The notes below the pieces were generated by a model that was not told where the DNA came from, searched no databases, and worked only from the letters and a program-made list of their open reading frames with translations. The position numbers were made by a program, and so were the translations under genes. Shown piece by piece: positions 15,975-22,803 of a stretch of 52,389 nt of DNA. Within the stretch, counting starts at the first letter, position 1; each line of letters starts with the position of its first letter. The stretch comes from a virus, in IMG/VR virus record IMGVR_UViG_3300023178_001875, positions 1-52,389 of that record; one strand, 5' to 3'.

Positions 15975-16333
15975 TTTTTCTTACCCTCTAATTTCTTAAT
16001 TCTAGCATCTAGTTCTGGCCAAACATCAAACTCGTGTAGTTCTTTACATGGATGGCTATGCTTTTCTAGTTTAATAATTCTAGTTTCTAGTTCGTCGATC
16101 TTACGGGCTATATTGGGATTTACTTTACGCCAAGCATGCGGATCTTGGTTAAACCAAGTCCAACCAAACTTGTCTCTAATGCTATCAAGTAACCAATCCC
16201 ATTTACCGTATGCCCAAAGCGCAATACGTGTATCTCTAATCCATGCAATGAATAAAGCACCAAAGATACTACCAGCTATTGCTGTATAAATCCATAGACG
16301 ATCACTCGCCATGCGTTCTATCATTTCCCACAT
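15971..16333 (-). CDS. Single-span membrane protein with coiled-coil tail, 120 aa
   Basis: A hydrophobic segment (about 14-31, IYTAIAGSIFGALFIAWI) is followed by a tryptophan-rich amphipathic region and a charged C-terminal helix with heptad-like spacing (about 74-118). The gene follows a late-type promoter and overlaps the candidate holin gene. It could be a holin partner or an anchor protein; no family is recognised. Confidence 0.6.
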   Translation of the reverse strand: MWEMIERMASDRLWIYTAIAGSIFGALFIAWIRDTRIALWAYGKWDWLLDSIRDKFGWTWFNQDPHAWRKVNPNIARKIDELETRIIKLEKHSHPCKELHEFDVWPELDARIKKLEGKKK

Positions 16334-16358
16334 AAATGTGCCCTCTTTTGTTATACTG

Positions 16359-16366
16359 TATTTATT
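16359..16366 (-). promoter_or_regulatory. Late-type promoter variant AATAAATA
   Basis: AATAAATA on the minus strand overlaps the end of the 60-residue gene and lies 26 bases before the ATG of the 120-residue membrane protein. Confidence 0.4.
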
Positions 16367-16547
16367 AAAAAATAAGGGTATTTAGGTAGAAGATAGCAAA
16401 CATTGCAAGTAATGCTGATATTTGTATAAGGGTAGGAATAGCAACAAACAGTTTCATTACACTAAAGTCACTTTTTCGGAAGTAATCGGTGTTCTCCCAA
16501 TTTTTGATATCCTTGGGTGTTGCTTCAGTATAATTCTTTGTTGCCAT
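16365..16547 (-). CDS. Small membrane protein, 60 aa
   Basis: A polar N-terminal half containing several lysines is followed by one long hydrophobic stretch (about 31-58) that could form one or two spans. It starts three bases after the previous stop without a visible ribosome binding site, so translation may depend on the upstream gene. Function unknown. Confidence 0.5.
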   Translation of the reverse strand: MATKNYTEATPKDIKNWENTDYFRKSDFSVMKLFVAIPTLIQISALLAMFAIFYLNTLIF

Positions 16548-16550
16548 TTT

Positions 16551-16685
16551 TTAGTTGTACGTTGCGGCGTACATAATTAATAAAGGTAGTGCAAGTGGTG
16601 TTGTTAACATGAAAACAAAATTAATTGCTTCACAAAATTTACAAACCTGCTCGTTCTCCTTTAGTTTCAATATTAATGTGCTCAT
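16551..16685 (-). CDS. Small membrane protein, 44 aa
   Basis: This short frame has a good start: CGGAGATA directly precedes the ATG at 16685. It overlaps the preceding 60-residue gene by 47 bases. Residues 1-18 are charged and include a CKFC pair (C15, C18). Residues 20-40 (NFVFMLTTPLALPLLIMYA) are a clear membrane span. No known family. Confidence 0.5.
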   Translation of the reverse strand: MSTLILKLKENEQVCKFCEAINFVFMLTTPLALPLLIMYAATYN

Positions 16686-16821
16686 TATCTCCGTTAGTCC
16701 TGTGTGTTTCGTTTGCCATATTTCTCATAGTAAGGACATAGTGTAAGTCATGCATAGGTGCATACTTCAAATAAAAGTAACTTACTACGATACTAGCAAA
16801 ACTTATTAAAATAAATTCCAT
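16639..16821 (-). CDS. Small membrane protein with hydrophilic tail, 60 aa
   Basis: The N-terminal 18 residues (MEFILISFASIVVSYFYL) form a membrane span, followed by a charged tail. The ATG follows GGAG at ten bases and overlaps the stop of the 33-residue frame as TAATG. It belongs to the cassette read from the sigma70 promoter at 16952-16980. Confidence 0.5.
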   Translation of the reverse strand: MEFILISFASIVVSYFYLKYAPMHDLHYVLTMRNMANETHRTNGDNEHINIETKGERAGL

Positions 16822-16922
16822 TATATGTTTACTCCAAATAATGAAATCACAAAAATAGCCACAAGAAAAGTTACTTCAAGATGATCTCGAATTTTCTCAT
16901 AGTCATATTTTTGAAATTTCAC
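16821..16922 (-). CDS. Possible 33 aa single-span peptide, GTG start
   Basis: A GTG at 16922 opens a 33-codon frame whose TAA forms a TAATG overlap with the next gene. The second half (VTFLVAIFVISLFGVNI) is a membrane span and the first half is charged. It is the first frame downstream of the sigma70 promoter, about 23 bases after the predicted start, but has no ribosome binding site. This is the least certain gene of the cassette. Confidence 0.35.
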   Translation of the reverse strand: MKFQKYDYEKIRDHLEVTFLVAIFVISLFGVNI

Positions 16923-16951
16923 TTTATAATAATATTAGTAATTTTTATATT

Positions 16952-16980
16952 ATAATATAACAATATAATATATTTGTCAA
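16952..16980 (-). promoter_or_regulatory. Sigma70 promoter of the small-membrane-protein cassette
   Basis: TTGACA (16980-16975) and TATTAT (16957-16952) have a 17-base spacer. The 16822-17022 stretch holds this promoter, a late-type motif just upstream, very AT-rich DNA and the possible 33-residue frame. Confidence 0.7.
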
Positions 16981-16983
16981 CCT

Positions 16984-16991
16984 TATTTATC
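16984..16991 (-). promoter_or_regulatory. Late-type motif GATAAATA upstream of the sigma70 promoter
   Basis: The motif lies three bases upstream of the TTGACA box, same direction, so the cassette could be transcribed both early and late. Confidence 0.4.
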
Positions 16992-17022
16992 AAAAAGTTT
17001 AAAAAGTGGGTATATTATGATT

Positions 17023-17202
17023 TTAATTAATATGCTCGGAGCGAGATTTTTTTGCGGTGTGTGTAACACCTGTACGTGTTACATATGAATCAGGAAGAAT
17101 ACCTTTACTTCCGCATTTGTCATTTAAAACGTCTATCAAGAACCACATACTTACAAAACAAACAATAGCTAGTAAGACTGTAAGTATTATGATAGTCATC
17201 AT
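17023..17202 (-). CDS. Small single-span membrane protein, 59 aa
   Basis: The ATG at 17202 overlaps the stop of the 65-residue gene as ATGA. Residues 3-24 (TIIILTVLLAIVCFVSMWFL) form a membrane span, followed by a polar, basic tail ending KKSRSEHIN. It is the third gene of the iscU unit. I see no known family. Confidence 0.55.
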   Translation of the reverse strand: MMTIIILTVLLAIVCFVSMWFLIDVLNDKCGSKGILPDSYVTRTGVTHTAKKSRSEHIN

Positions 17203-17396
17203 TCGTATATTATTTTTATACCTCTACGAATAAGTTCTCGTCTAACTTTATTTTTAATTTTTGGTTTAGCAGATAGACTGTTTAGATATTCTATTAGTTC
17301 TTCTTTAGGTGTTTGTTTTAGATAGAAATGGACCTCTTTGTTTTTACCGGTTGCTTTATCCCTTATTGAATGACTGGGCTTGAATTTTTCCGGCAC
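17199..17396 (-). CDS. Small basic protein, 65 aa, downstream of iscU
   Basis: It starts with GTG at 17396, overlapping the TAG of iscU (TAGTG). The protein is lysine/arginine-rich, with VHFYLKQTPKEELIEYL followed by a basic helix (KIKNKVRRELIRRGIK), suggesting nucleic-acid binding. It is translationally coupled to iscU and so probably expressed with it. Function unknown. Confidence 0.6.
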   Translation of the reverse strand: MPEKFKPSHSIRDKATGKNKEVHFYLKQTPKEELIEYLNSLSAKPKIKNKVRRELIRRGIKIIYE

Positions 17397-17872
17397 TATT
17401 TAGGTCCTCCGTTATGGCCAATCATGCTGTCATCTTTTTTAATCATGCTGTCTAAAAAAGTGCCTTTTCGACCTGCTTTCTTTTCTTCCCAATCTTTAAT
17501 AGCACGTTGAATACTATCTTCTGCTAGTACAGAACAGTGTATTTTGATAGGCGGCAATTCTAATGCTTCAGCAATTTCTTTATCTTTTATCTGCTTTGCT
17601 TCTTCGATTGTTTTGCCGATAAGCATTTCGACAAACATACTACTAGATGCTATTGCACTTCCGCAACCATAAGTTTTAAATTTTACATCTTCTATAACTT
17701 CAGTTTCTGGATTAAGTTTTAGATCTAGTTTCATAACATCACCACATGCAGGAGCACCTGTCATGCCTATAGCAACGTTTGGATCGTTAGGGTCAAACCG
17801 ACCTACCCCATGAGCGCCTGGGTTATTTGTAACCTGCTCAAATCGGTCGATTACTTTTTGTGAATATGCCAT
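17396..17872 (-). CDS. iscU: IscU-type Fe-S cluster scaffold protein, 158 aa
   Basis: The sequence closely follows bacterial IscU (128 aa in E. coli). The three cluster cysteines are C43 (GAPACGDVMKL), C70 (FKTYGCGSAIASSS) and C113 (IHCSVLAEDSI); the regulatory aspartate D45 is kept. LPPIK (107-111) is the HscA-binding LPPVK motif. There is a short insertion near residues 16-28 and a C-terminal extension of about 25 residues. IscU assembles [2Fe-2S] clusters with IscS and passes them on with HscA/HscB, none of which are in the window, so host partners are implied. It has a consensus promoter but no clear ribosome binding site. Confidence 0.95.
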   Translation of the reverse strand: MAYSQKVIDRFEQVTNNPGAHGVGRFDPNDPNVAIGMTGAPACGDVMKLDLKLNPETEVIEDVKFKTYGCGSAIASSSMFVEMLIGKTIEEAKQIKDKEIAEALELPPIKIHCSVLAEDSIQRAIKDWEEKKAGRKGTFLDSMIKKDDSMIGHNGGPK

Positions 17873-17888
17873 AATGTATTGAAAATTA

Positions 17889-17914
17889 ATTAGTGTATAT
17901 TATATAACACTAAT
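17889..17914. promoter_or_regulatory. Palindromic operator-like site over the iscU -10 box
   Basis: ATTAGTGT (17889-17896) and ACACTAAT (17907-17914) are perfect 8-base inverted arms around a 10-base AT-only centre that contains the -10 box. The position suggests a repressor or regulator site. Confidence 0.5.
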
Positions 17915-17927
17915 GTATTTATGTCAA
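17899..17927 (-). promoter_or_regulatory. Consensus sigma70 promoter of iscU
   Basis: TTGACA (17927-17922) and TATAAT (17904-17899) have a 17-base spacer on the minus strand. A late-like CATAAATA lies in the -35/spacer part. The small hairpin CAACCT-ATTC-AGGTTG (17925-17940) at the end of the o-spanin gene touches the -35 box. Confidence 0.82.
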
Positions 17928-17928
17928 C

Positions 17929-18318
17929 CTATTCAGGTTGTGTTTCTTCTTGCTCACTTTCGTAATATTCTTTGTAAGCATCTATAATTCTATTTTGCTT
18001 TAGCATGTATGCACGTATTTGTGCATAATTCATTCTAAAGTTTTCATAGTTTTCATCGGTCAAACCTATTAGCACAGGGTCAATACCTTTTGCTTCTAGA
18101 TCTGCAAAAACCTGCTCTGCATTTTCTCTGTTAATTATAATCCAGCGAACTTCTTCCAGTTGTGCAGGTTCGGGTAGAGGTAAATTTAACGGCTGTCTTG
18201 CAACTTCTGTTTTTAATACTTCAACTGGCTTGATAGTACTACATCCACTAATAAGGGACGTAGTTAGGATTAGCAAGCTCAGGACAAACAGTGTTGATCT
18301 GTGACTTCTTTGTAGCAT
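17929..18318 (-). CDS. Outer-membrane spanin lipoprotein (o-spanin, Rz1-like), 129 aa
   Basis: A signal sequence ends in a lipobox, LISGC, with C26 the predicted lipidated residue. A proline-rich stretch (LNLPLPEP) and a periplasmic helical region follow. Its start lies 71 bases inside the i-spanin gene in another frame, the classic overlapping Rz/Rz1 arrangement. It would join the i-spanin across the periplasm and fuse inner and outer membranes at lysis. This implies a Gram-negative host. It is longer than the 60-residue lambda Rz1. Confidence 0.82.
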   Translation of the reverse strand: MLQRSHRSTLFVLSLLILTTSLISGCSTIKPVEVLKTEVARQPLNLPLPEPAQLEEVRWIIINRENAEQVFADLEAKGIDPVLIGLTDENYENFRMNYAQIRAYMLKQNRIIDAYKEYYESEQEETQPE

Positions 18319-18733
18319 TTAACTCCTCTTCGGTTAATTCGGCGCCACCTATTATTTCAAAGCAACGTCTTTCATTAACTTCATCTTTATTTAATATACG
18401 CTCTATACTTAATGGTCTTTCAACTGATAAAGCGCCTATATCTCTTTCTACTCCAGACGCATTCAACTGGTTAAATTTTTCATTTAAATTATTGATATTT
18501 GTCTGTAACATTCTATTTACATCTTCTAAGTCATTACGTACCTGAGTAATGGCTTCAAAGTCTCTTTGTTGTTGTTCTATTAGTGCTTGTTGTTCCTGTA
18601 TTCCATCCTCAAGTTTTACAATATTCATCTTTGCTGTGTCAAGGTCGCTTTGTAACTTCTTGACATACCAGAAGCCACCGCCTGCACTAGCAAGGATAAT
18701 TAAAAATATTGCAATTCTTAGACTACTAAACAT
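18248..18733 (-). CDS. Inner-membrane spanin (i-spanin, Rz-like), 161 aa
   Basis: One N-terminal membrane span (about 6-24, RIAIFLIILASAGGGFWYV) is followed by a long coiled coil (about 27-95) and a periplasmic end with two cysteines (near residues 123 and 149). Size, topology and the embedded o-spanin gene match Rz. Its start overlaps the ACP-like gene by eight bases, and the endolysin lies just upstream, making a lysis unit. Confidence 0.82.
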   Translation of the reverse strand: MFSSLRIAIFLIILASAGGGFWYVKKLQSDLDTAKMNIVKLEDGIQEQQALIEQQQRDFEAITQVRNDLEDVNRMLQTNINNLNEKFNQLNASGVERDIGALSVERPLSIERILNKDEVNERRCFEIIGGAELTEEELNATKKSQINTVCPELANPNYVPY

Positions 18734-18956
18734 TAACGTGTTTGCCTACTACTTCAATTAGATCTTGTACAGTACCAATATCAAATGTTTCCTCTTCTGG
18801 AATTTCAATATCAAGTTTTTTAGTAACTTGCACTACAACATCAACTATATCTATCTCATCTCCGTCTAGATCATCTAAAAAATGACTTGCGGGAGTGAAC
18901 TCTTTTTCAGCACCGAAATGATCTTTCAGTACTTGCATAATAACATCTACATACAT
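18726..18956 (-). CDS. Acyl-carrier-protein-like protein lacking the phosphopantetheine serine, 76 aa
   Basis: Length, acidity and sequence follow bacterial ACP: LDDLDGDEIDIVDVV aligns with EDLGADSLDTVELV, and LDIEIPEEETFDIGTVQDLI with [20 protein letters not shown] of E. coli AcpP. The serine of the DSL motif that carries 4'-phosphopantetheine is replaced by glutamate E34 (codon GAG), so it cannot be a conventional acyl carrier. It sits between endolysin and spanin genes with AGGA before its ATG. It may mimic ACP and bind ACP partners, or act in lysis; both are inference. Confidence 0.8.
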   Translation of the reverse strand: MYVDVIMQVLKDHFGAEKEFTPASHFLDDLDGDEIDIVDVVVQVTKKLDIEIPEEETFDIGTVQDLIEVVGKHVNV

Positions 18957-18960
18957 AATT

Positions 18961-19830
18961 TTATCCTAATAGTTCTCCGAGTGTAGCAGGACCAGCAATG
19001 CCGTCAGCTACTAGGCCTTTGCTTGCTTGCCACTCTTTTAATACACGTTCTGTGCCAGGTCCAAAAATACCATCAGCACTAATACCTAGTGCTTCTTGCA
19101 TCATTTTTACACCTTCACCTCTGCAACCTTTGCGGAGCACTCCGATATCATCAATATCAAAGTCATCGTCTCCATTATCATCTGCAATACTTACAGGGTT
19201 GCCTAAAATTTCCATTGCAGATACATAACGTTTTTGACGATCGGCTAACCCAATGTTACCACCGTTAATTTTCTTAGTCATTTTAACAACGTCATCAGTA
19301 TCAGCAATGCTGTTTAAGTTGTTTGTATCCCAGAACCAGCATGCTGATTCAACAGCACCTTTTTCTGTAGCAACATACACAGCTGCTTCTTCGGCAGACA
19401 TATTAACTGATGCTCCAAACCGTGTATAATTCTCACGTCCAGTTAACTGTTTTAAACCACGACCACGGAACAACCAACCGTCGCCTTCTTTAACATTGCC
19501 CATCTTGTATTTACGGAACTCGTCCATGTATACATAGTTTGCAATTTTCTCTGGGTTTCTTGCATATTCAGCAGCATTACGCTTTGGCGGCGCACCAAAG
19601 TAGCGACCAAATACAGCATTTAATGCTTTTTCACTATAATTTAGATTTTCTTGTAAACTTTTGAAGTTTCCACTTTCATGAGCACATTGACTTAAAAAGT
19701 GTGCTACTCTTCGCTTAGTATTAATTTCATATTTAGGCATAATTGCTATCAAAGCATCATACCACTTATCCACATCTTTATTTCCTGGGATTATTTTTGC
19801 AAGGTGATCTCTAGTGAATTCAAAGTCCAT
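18961..19830 (-). CDS. GH19-type endolysin with C-terminal peptidoglycan-binding domain, 289 aa
   Basis: The catalytic domain (about 1-210) has AHFLSQCAHESGNF with the likely acid E52, ENLNYSEKAL with E61, and LFRGRGLKQLTGRENYTRFG, typical of phage GH19 chitinase/lysozyme-like muramidases. Residues 222-289 form a PG_binding_1 domain (KGCRGEGVKMMQEALGISAD, then GIFGPGTERVLKEWQ). There is no signal peptide, so holin-dependent release is expected. It heads the lysis unit with ACP-like, i-spanin and o-spanin genes. The ATG follows AGGAAGAAAT. Confidence 0.92.
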   Translation of the reverse strand: MDFEFTRDHLAKIIPGNKDVDKWYDALIAIMPKYEINTKRRVAHFLSQCAHESGNFKSLQENLNYSEKALNAVFGRYFGAPPKRNAAEYARNPEKIANYVYMDEFRKYKMGNVKEGDGWLFRGRGLKQLTGRENYTRFGASVNMSAEEAAVYVATEKGAVESACWFWDTNNLNSIADTDDVVKMTKKINGGNIGLADRQKRYVSAMEILGNPVSIADDNGDDDFDIDDIGVLRKGCRGEGVKMMQEALGISADGIFGPGTERVLKEWQASKGLVADGIAGPATLGELLG

Positions 19831-19847
19831 ATTTCTTCCTGTTAATG

Positions 19848-20567
19848 CTACTTACGTAGTCTTTCTACAACTAGTGTATTGTTACTATTATCTAGCGATA
19901 GTTTATTACCATATTTAGTAATGTTGTAATCGCCAAGGTATTTACTTAAAAAGATAATTTCAGCAAAATCATCTGTATTAACTCTTTCGTTTATGTTTGC
20001 GATAGTGTTTATCGTTTCTCCAAAATCAATGACTCTAAATTGGATTGGTTCTGCATACACTTTTTTAAGTGTTAGTACGTCACCTGTCATATACGATTCT
20101 TCTAAGTAACTTTTGTTAAAGAAATCTTTGTAATTATTTAGACGTGTTTCTTGGATTTTAATATCGTAAGTATTACTGTCTAATGGAATCTCTTCTGCAA
20201 GACTATCTTGCGTAAGATCTTTTGATTTAAAATTTTTGTAGTATCTAAATTTTAAACTTTCTATGTCAGACAGTTTACAAACACCGTCTGCAATTTCCAT
20301 AACTTGTTCTGGAATATGTTTTGATCTTTCTACTTCTACAAAAACTTTATATGTGCCATCACTTTGTTCGCCTGGTGTAGCATCAGCATCTAAAACAAAG
20401 TCATACCCTTTTTCTAAAAAATTCATTAGATCATTAGCCGCTTCTTTTTCCTTAACACTAAATGCTAATGTTACTATGTCTTTATCTTCCCCCATTTTTG
20501 ATTTGAAACTATCAATTTCAAAAATGTCGTAGACCATGTTTTTTAAATCTGATTTAAGTAAACCCAT
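19848..20567 (-). CDS. Conserved-type phage protein, 239 aa, probable virion component
   Basis: The protein is acidic with mixed alpha/beta character and no catalytic motif or membrane span. LLKSDLKNMVYDIFE starts a charged helical N-terminus and the end NNTLVVERLRK is basic. It starts at a TAATG overlap with the 170-residue gene and shares that gene's late-type promoter. From memory, T4-like marine phages carry this pair side by side. The exact role is unknown. Confidence 0.6.
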   Translation of the reverse strand: MGLLKSDLKNMVYDIFEIDSFKSKMGEDKDIVTLAFSVKEKEAANDLMNFLEKGYDFVLDADATPGEQSDGTYKVFVEVERSKHIPEQVMEIADGVCKLSDIESLKFRYYKNFKSKDLTQDSLAEEIPLDSNTYDIKIQETRLNNYKDFFNKSYLEESYMTGDVLTLKKVYAEPIQFRVIDFGETINTIANINERVNTDDFAEIIFLSKYLGDYNITKYGNKLSLDNSNNTLVVERLRK

Positions 20568-21079
20568 TAGGCTAATTCTCCTGCTGGTTCAGGTGTTGCT
20601 TCTACGTCGGCTTGCTGTGGCTCTTGTTGTGCTGTTGCTGGAACAGCAGGTTCAGTAACTTGCTCTTTGTAACCACCGTAAATATCTGCAAGTAAACTCT
20701 TAGGCATTTCAATGTTTACAATCCATATAGGTTTACGATCAAGTTTACCTTTTTTAGTGCCGTCACGCATGTCGCTAGGTTTCTTAATTTTACGGGGTAC
20801 AATTATATCATCTTTTTGATAAGAAACTTTGCAATCATAATCTACTAAACGCTTGCCACCCATAGGATCTGGCATGTTGTTCCGATCCCACATAAACTTA
20901 CAAGATACCCAATGTCTTGTTATATCAGGACCTTGTAATAATTCACCATCTTGCCAGTTATCATATACATACAGGTCTAGTTCATCTAGCACTCTTTCAA
21001 AGTCTTTTAAGATTTGAAACGCCGAATCGCTATTATATATGTTTTCAACATTTTTTATAATATCTAAAGTATCTTGCAT
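20567..21079 (-). CDS. Conserved-type phage protein, 170 aa, probable virion component
   Basis: The N-terminal 130 residues look folded (DNWQDGELLQGPDITRHWV, YDCKVSYQKDDIIVPRKIKK). The last 35 residues are a proline/alanine/glutamate/glutamine-rich low-complexity tail. The ATG follows GCGGAGAGTACAA. It is the first leftward gene after the divergent phoH region and has a late-type promoter. Function is not known. Confidence 0.62.
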   Translation of the reverse strand: MQDTLDIIKNVENIYNSDSAFQILKDFERVLDELDLYVYDNWQDGELLQGPDITRHWVSCKFMWDRNNMPDPMGGKRLVDYDCKVSYQKDDIIVPRKIKKPSDMRDGTKKGKLDRKPIWIVNIEMPKSLLADIYGGYKEQVTEPAVPATAQQEPQQADVEATPEPAGELA

Positions 21080-21098
21080 TTGTACTCTCCGCTATACT

Positions 21099-21106
21099 TA
21101 TTTATC
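21099..21106 (-). promoter_or_regulatory. Late-type promoter GATAAATA before the 170-residue gene
   Basis: The motif lies 20 bases before the ATG at 21079, with GGAG between. It is divergent from phoH. Confidence 0.55.
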
Positions 21107-21161
21107 GTATTTAAGATCATAACAGACAGTTTTTCTCTGCTGATCAAATGGTAAATACTTT

Positions 21162-21182
21162 TGTACAATATGTCATTGTACA
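21162..21182. promoter_or_regulatory. Perfect inverted repeat upstream of phoH
   Basis: TGTACAAT (21162-21169) and ATTGTACA (21175-21182) are perfect 8-base arms around ATGTC. The site ends 22 bases before the phoH ATG and could be an operator or a leader hairpin. A weak -10-like TACAAT lies in the left arm. Confidence 0.5.
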
Positions 21183-21204
21183 CTATTCCATAGGAGGAAA
21201 CTTA

Positions 21205-21927
21205 ATGGGAGCAAAAAGGAAACAGCGTAATAACGCAAATCCAAACTTTCAAAATGTCGTAGACATTAATTTTCACAAAAAACAATCTAAAGAAATACAA
21301 ATATTACCCAGAAATAGAAACCAAGAAGCATACGTGTTAAAGTTGCTCGACCAATCAAAAGACATAGTCTTTGGCGTAGGTCCTGCAGGAACAGGCAAAA
21401 CTCTTTTGGCTGTGCAAGTTGCTGTAAAACTATTTAAACAAGGCGTAATAGATAAAATAATTGTAACTAGGCCCGCTGTAAGCGCAGACGAAGATCTAGG
21501 ATTCTTACCAGGTACATTAGAACAAAAAATGGCACCTTGGACAAGACCTATCTTTGACGTACTAAGAGACTATTTTAGTGCGAGAGAAATAGAAGGCATG
21601 ATCGAAGAACAAATTATAGAGATTGCGCCTTTAGCATATATGCGTGGTCGAACATTTAAAAGGAGTTTTATATTAGCTGACGAAATGCAAAATACCACAC
21701 AAAACCAAATGAAAATGTTACTTACTAGACTAGGCGAAGGCTCAATGATGGCCGTTACAGGCGACTTAGCACAAGCTGATAGGCTAAAGGACAACGGTTT
21801 ATTAGATTTTATGAAACTGTTGCAAACAAGTAATGTATCTTATTTGGACATAGTCCAGTTCGAACAGGGAGATATAGAAAGACATAAAGCTGTAAAAGAA
21901 GTACTCCAAATATATGGAGACGAATAA
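21205..21927 (+). CDS. phoH: PhoH-like ATPase, 240 aa
   Basis: I place the start at 21205 because AGGAGG lies just upstream; a longer frame from 21148 would run through the inverted repeat. Walker A is GPAGTGKT (59-66) and Walker B FILADE (155-160). RPAVSADEDLGFLPG (89-103) and TGDLAQADR are typical PhoH signatures. PhoH proteins are widespread in marine phages and linked to phosphate stress and possibly RNA metabolism, but the activity is not settled. It is the only rightward gene in the 15.7-31.7 kb stretch and ends at a strong hairpin facing thyX. Confidence 0.95.
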   Translation: MGAKRKQRNNANPNFQNVVDINFHKKQSKEIQILPRNRNQEAYVLKLLDQSKDIVFGVGPAGTGKTLLAVQVAVKLFKQGVIDKIIVTRPAVSADEDLGFLPGTLEQKMAPWTRPIFDVLRDYFSAREIEGMIEEQIIEIAPLAYMRGRTFKRSFILADEMQNTTQNQMKMLLTRLGEGSMMAVTGDLAQADRLKDNGLLDFMKLLQTSNVSYLDIVQFEQGDIERHKAVKEVLQIYGDE

Positions 21928-21928
21928 T

Positions 21929-21951
21929 GAAAGGGGCTTTATGCCCCTTTC
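21929..21951. terminator. Bidirectional terminator between phoH and thyX
   Basis: GAAAGGGGC (21929-21937) and GCCCCTTTC (21943-21951) form a perfect 9-base stem with loop TTTAT. Both convergent genes end at it; the thyX stop codon lies in it. Only short T-rich stretches follow on each side. Confidence 0.75.
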
Positions 21952-22634
21952 AATTCTTCAGCTAGTGGGAAAATTTTTGCAATAACTTCTGCACAAGCAT
22001 GAGCAATTTCCATATGCTCTTTTTGTGTGCCGTTAGCACCTCTTAATTCTATGTAGTGAATCCAGCTACGTAGTGTACCATTCATATACAATCGTGTTTT
22101 AGTAAGTCCTTCTGGTAATACTTTGCGAGCTACTTCTTTTGCAATACCGTTTTCAATAGCCCAATCATAAGCTCGGCCTGCTGTGAATATTACATCCTGT
22201 TGTAATTCTTCCCATTTTACCATAAGTTCAGCCATACCTTCTTGTGCCATATCAAGTTCAATAGAATTTTGTCTGTTTTTATTATCCTGCAACCGAGCTT
22301 CACTAGTAATAAAGACTTCATCGCCCATTTGTCCCGGCTCTGCATAACGTTGACTAAACTCTTGAAAGGCAAAACTACGATGACGCACAATCTGATGTGC
22401 AATATCACGAGTAGTATCTATTTCTAAACAAGCATTTACCATCTCAAGCGGTGACCAGTGTGCATGTTTAATTAAATATTTTACAAGTTTTTCACTTGTT
22501 TCTGAGTTCATTTGATTTGCAGGGTTTGAAACCCTAGCACAAAATGCTACAAGGTCTAATAAATCGTCGCTGTTCATACCTTCAGCAACAAAGTCTTCAG
22601 TTGGTTTTGTGTAACTAACTAGTCGTACGTTCAT
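21939..22634 (-). CDS. thyX: FAD-dependent thymidylate synthase ThyX, 231 aa
   Basis: The ThyX signature RHRSFAFQEFS (84-94) matches RHRxxxxxxxS and is followed by QRYAEP. ThyX converts dUMP to dTMP using methylene-tetrahydrofolate, NADPH and FAD. I chose the ATG at 22634, after GGAGAGGATAAAATTA; a longer frame starts 27 bases upstream inside the 62-residue gene. It is the last gene of the leftward unit that includes ferredoxin and clamp loader, and should supply thymidylate for an AT-rich genome. Confidence 0.95.
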   Translation of the reverse strand: MNVRLVSYTKPTEDFVAEGMNSDDLLDLVAFCARVSNPANQMNSETSEKLVKYLIKHAHWSPLEMVNACLEIDTTRDIAHQIVRHRSFAFQEFSQRYAEPGQMGDEVFITSEARLQDNKNRQNSIELDMAQEGMAELMVKWEELQQDVIFTAGRAYDWAIENGIAKEVARKVLPEGLTKTRLYMNGTLRSWIHYIELRGANGTQKEHMEIAHACAEVIAKIFPLAEELKGA

Positions 22635-22803
22635 TAATTTTATCCTCTCCGTATCTTCCACGATCGCGATTCCCGTCGCTATTAAGTTCAGTTATATCTT
22701 GCTGTACTTCTTTATAATTCTTTTTACCAAAAATACTATTCCAATTATCAGTCATTTGTTTATCGGAAATGTTTTGGGGCCTACGATTACTGCCTTTACT
22801 CAT
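22615..22803 (-). CDS. Small polar protein, 62 aa
   Basis: This hydrophilic, disordered-looking protein is rich in N, D, R and K, with a central [18 protein letters not shown] segment. Its start overlaps the ferredoxin stop by four bases and its end overlaps thyX by 20 bases. From memory, similar small proteins precede thyX in T4-like marine phages. Function unknown. Confidence 0.58.
   Translation of the reverse strand: MSKGSNRRPQNISDKQMTDNWNSIFGKKNYKEVQQDITELNSDGNRDRGRYGEDKINERTTS

Noticed and set aside
16822-17022. A tRNA gene or replication origin in the AT-rich gap
   Set aside because: No cloverleaf or repeated iterons are visible; the stretch is explained by promoters and a short coupled frame.
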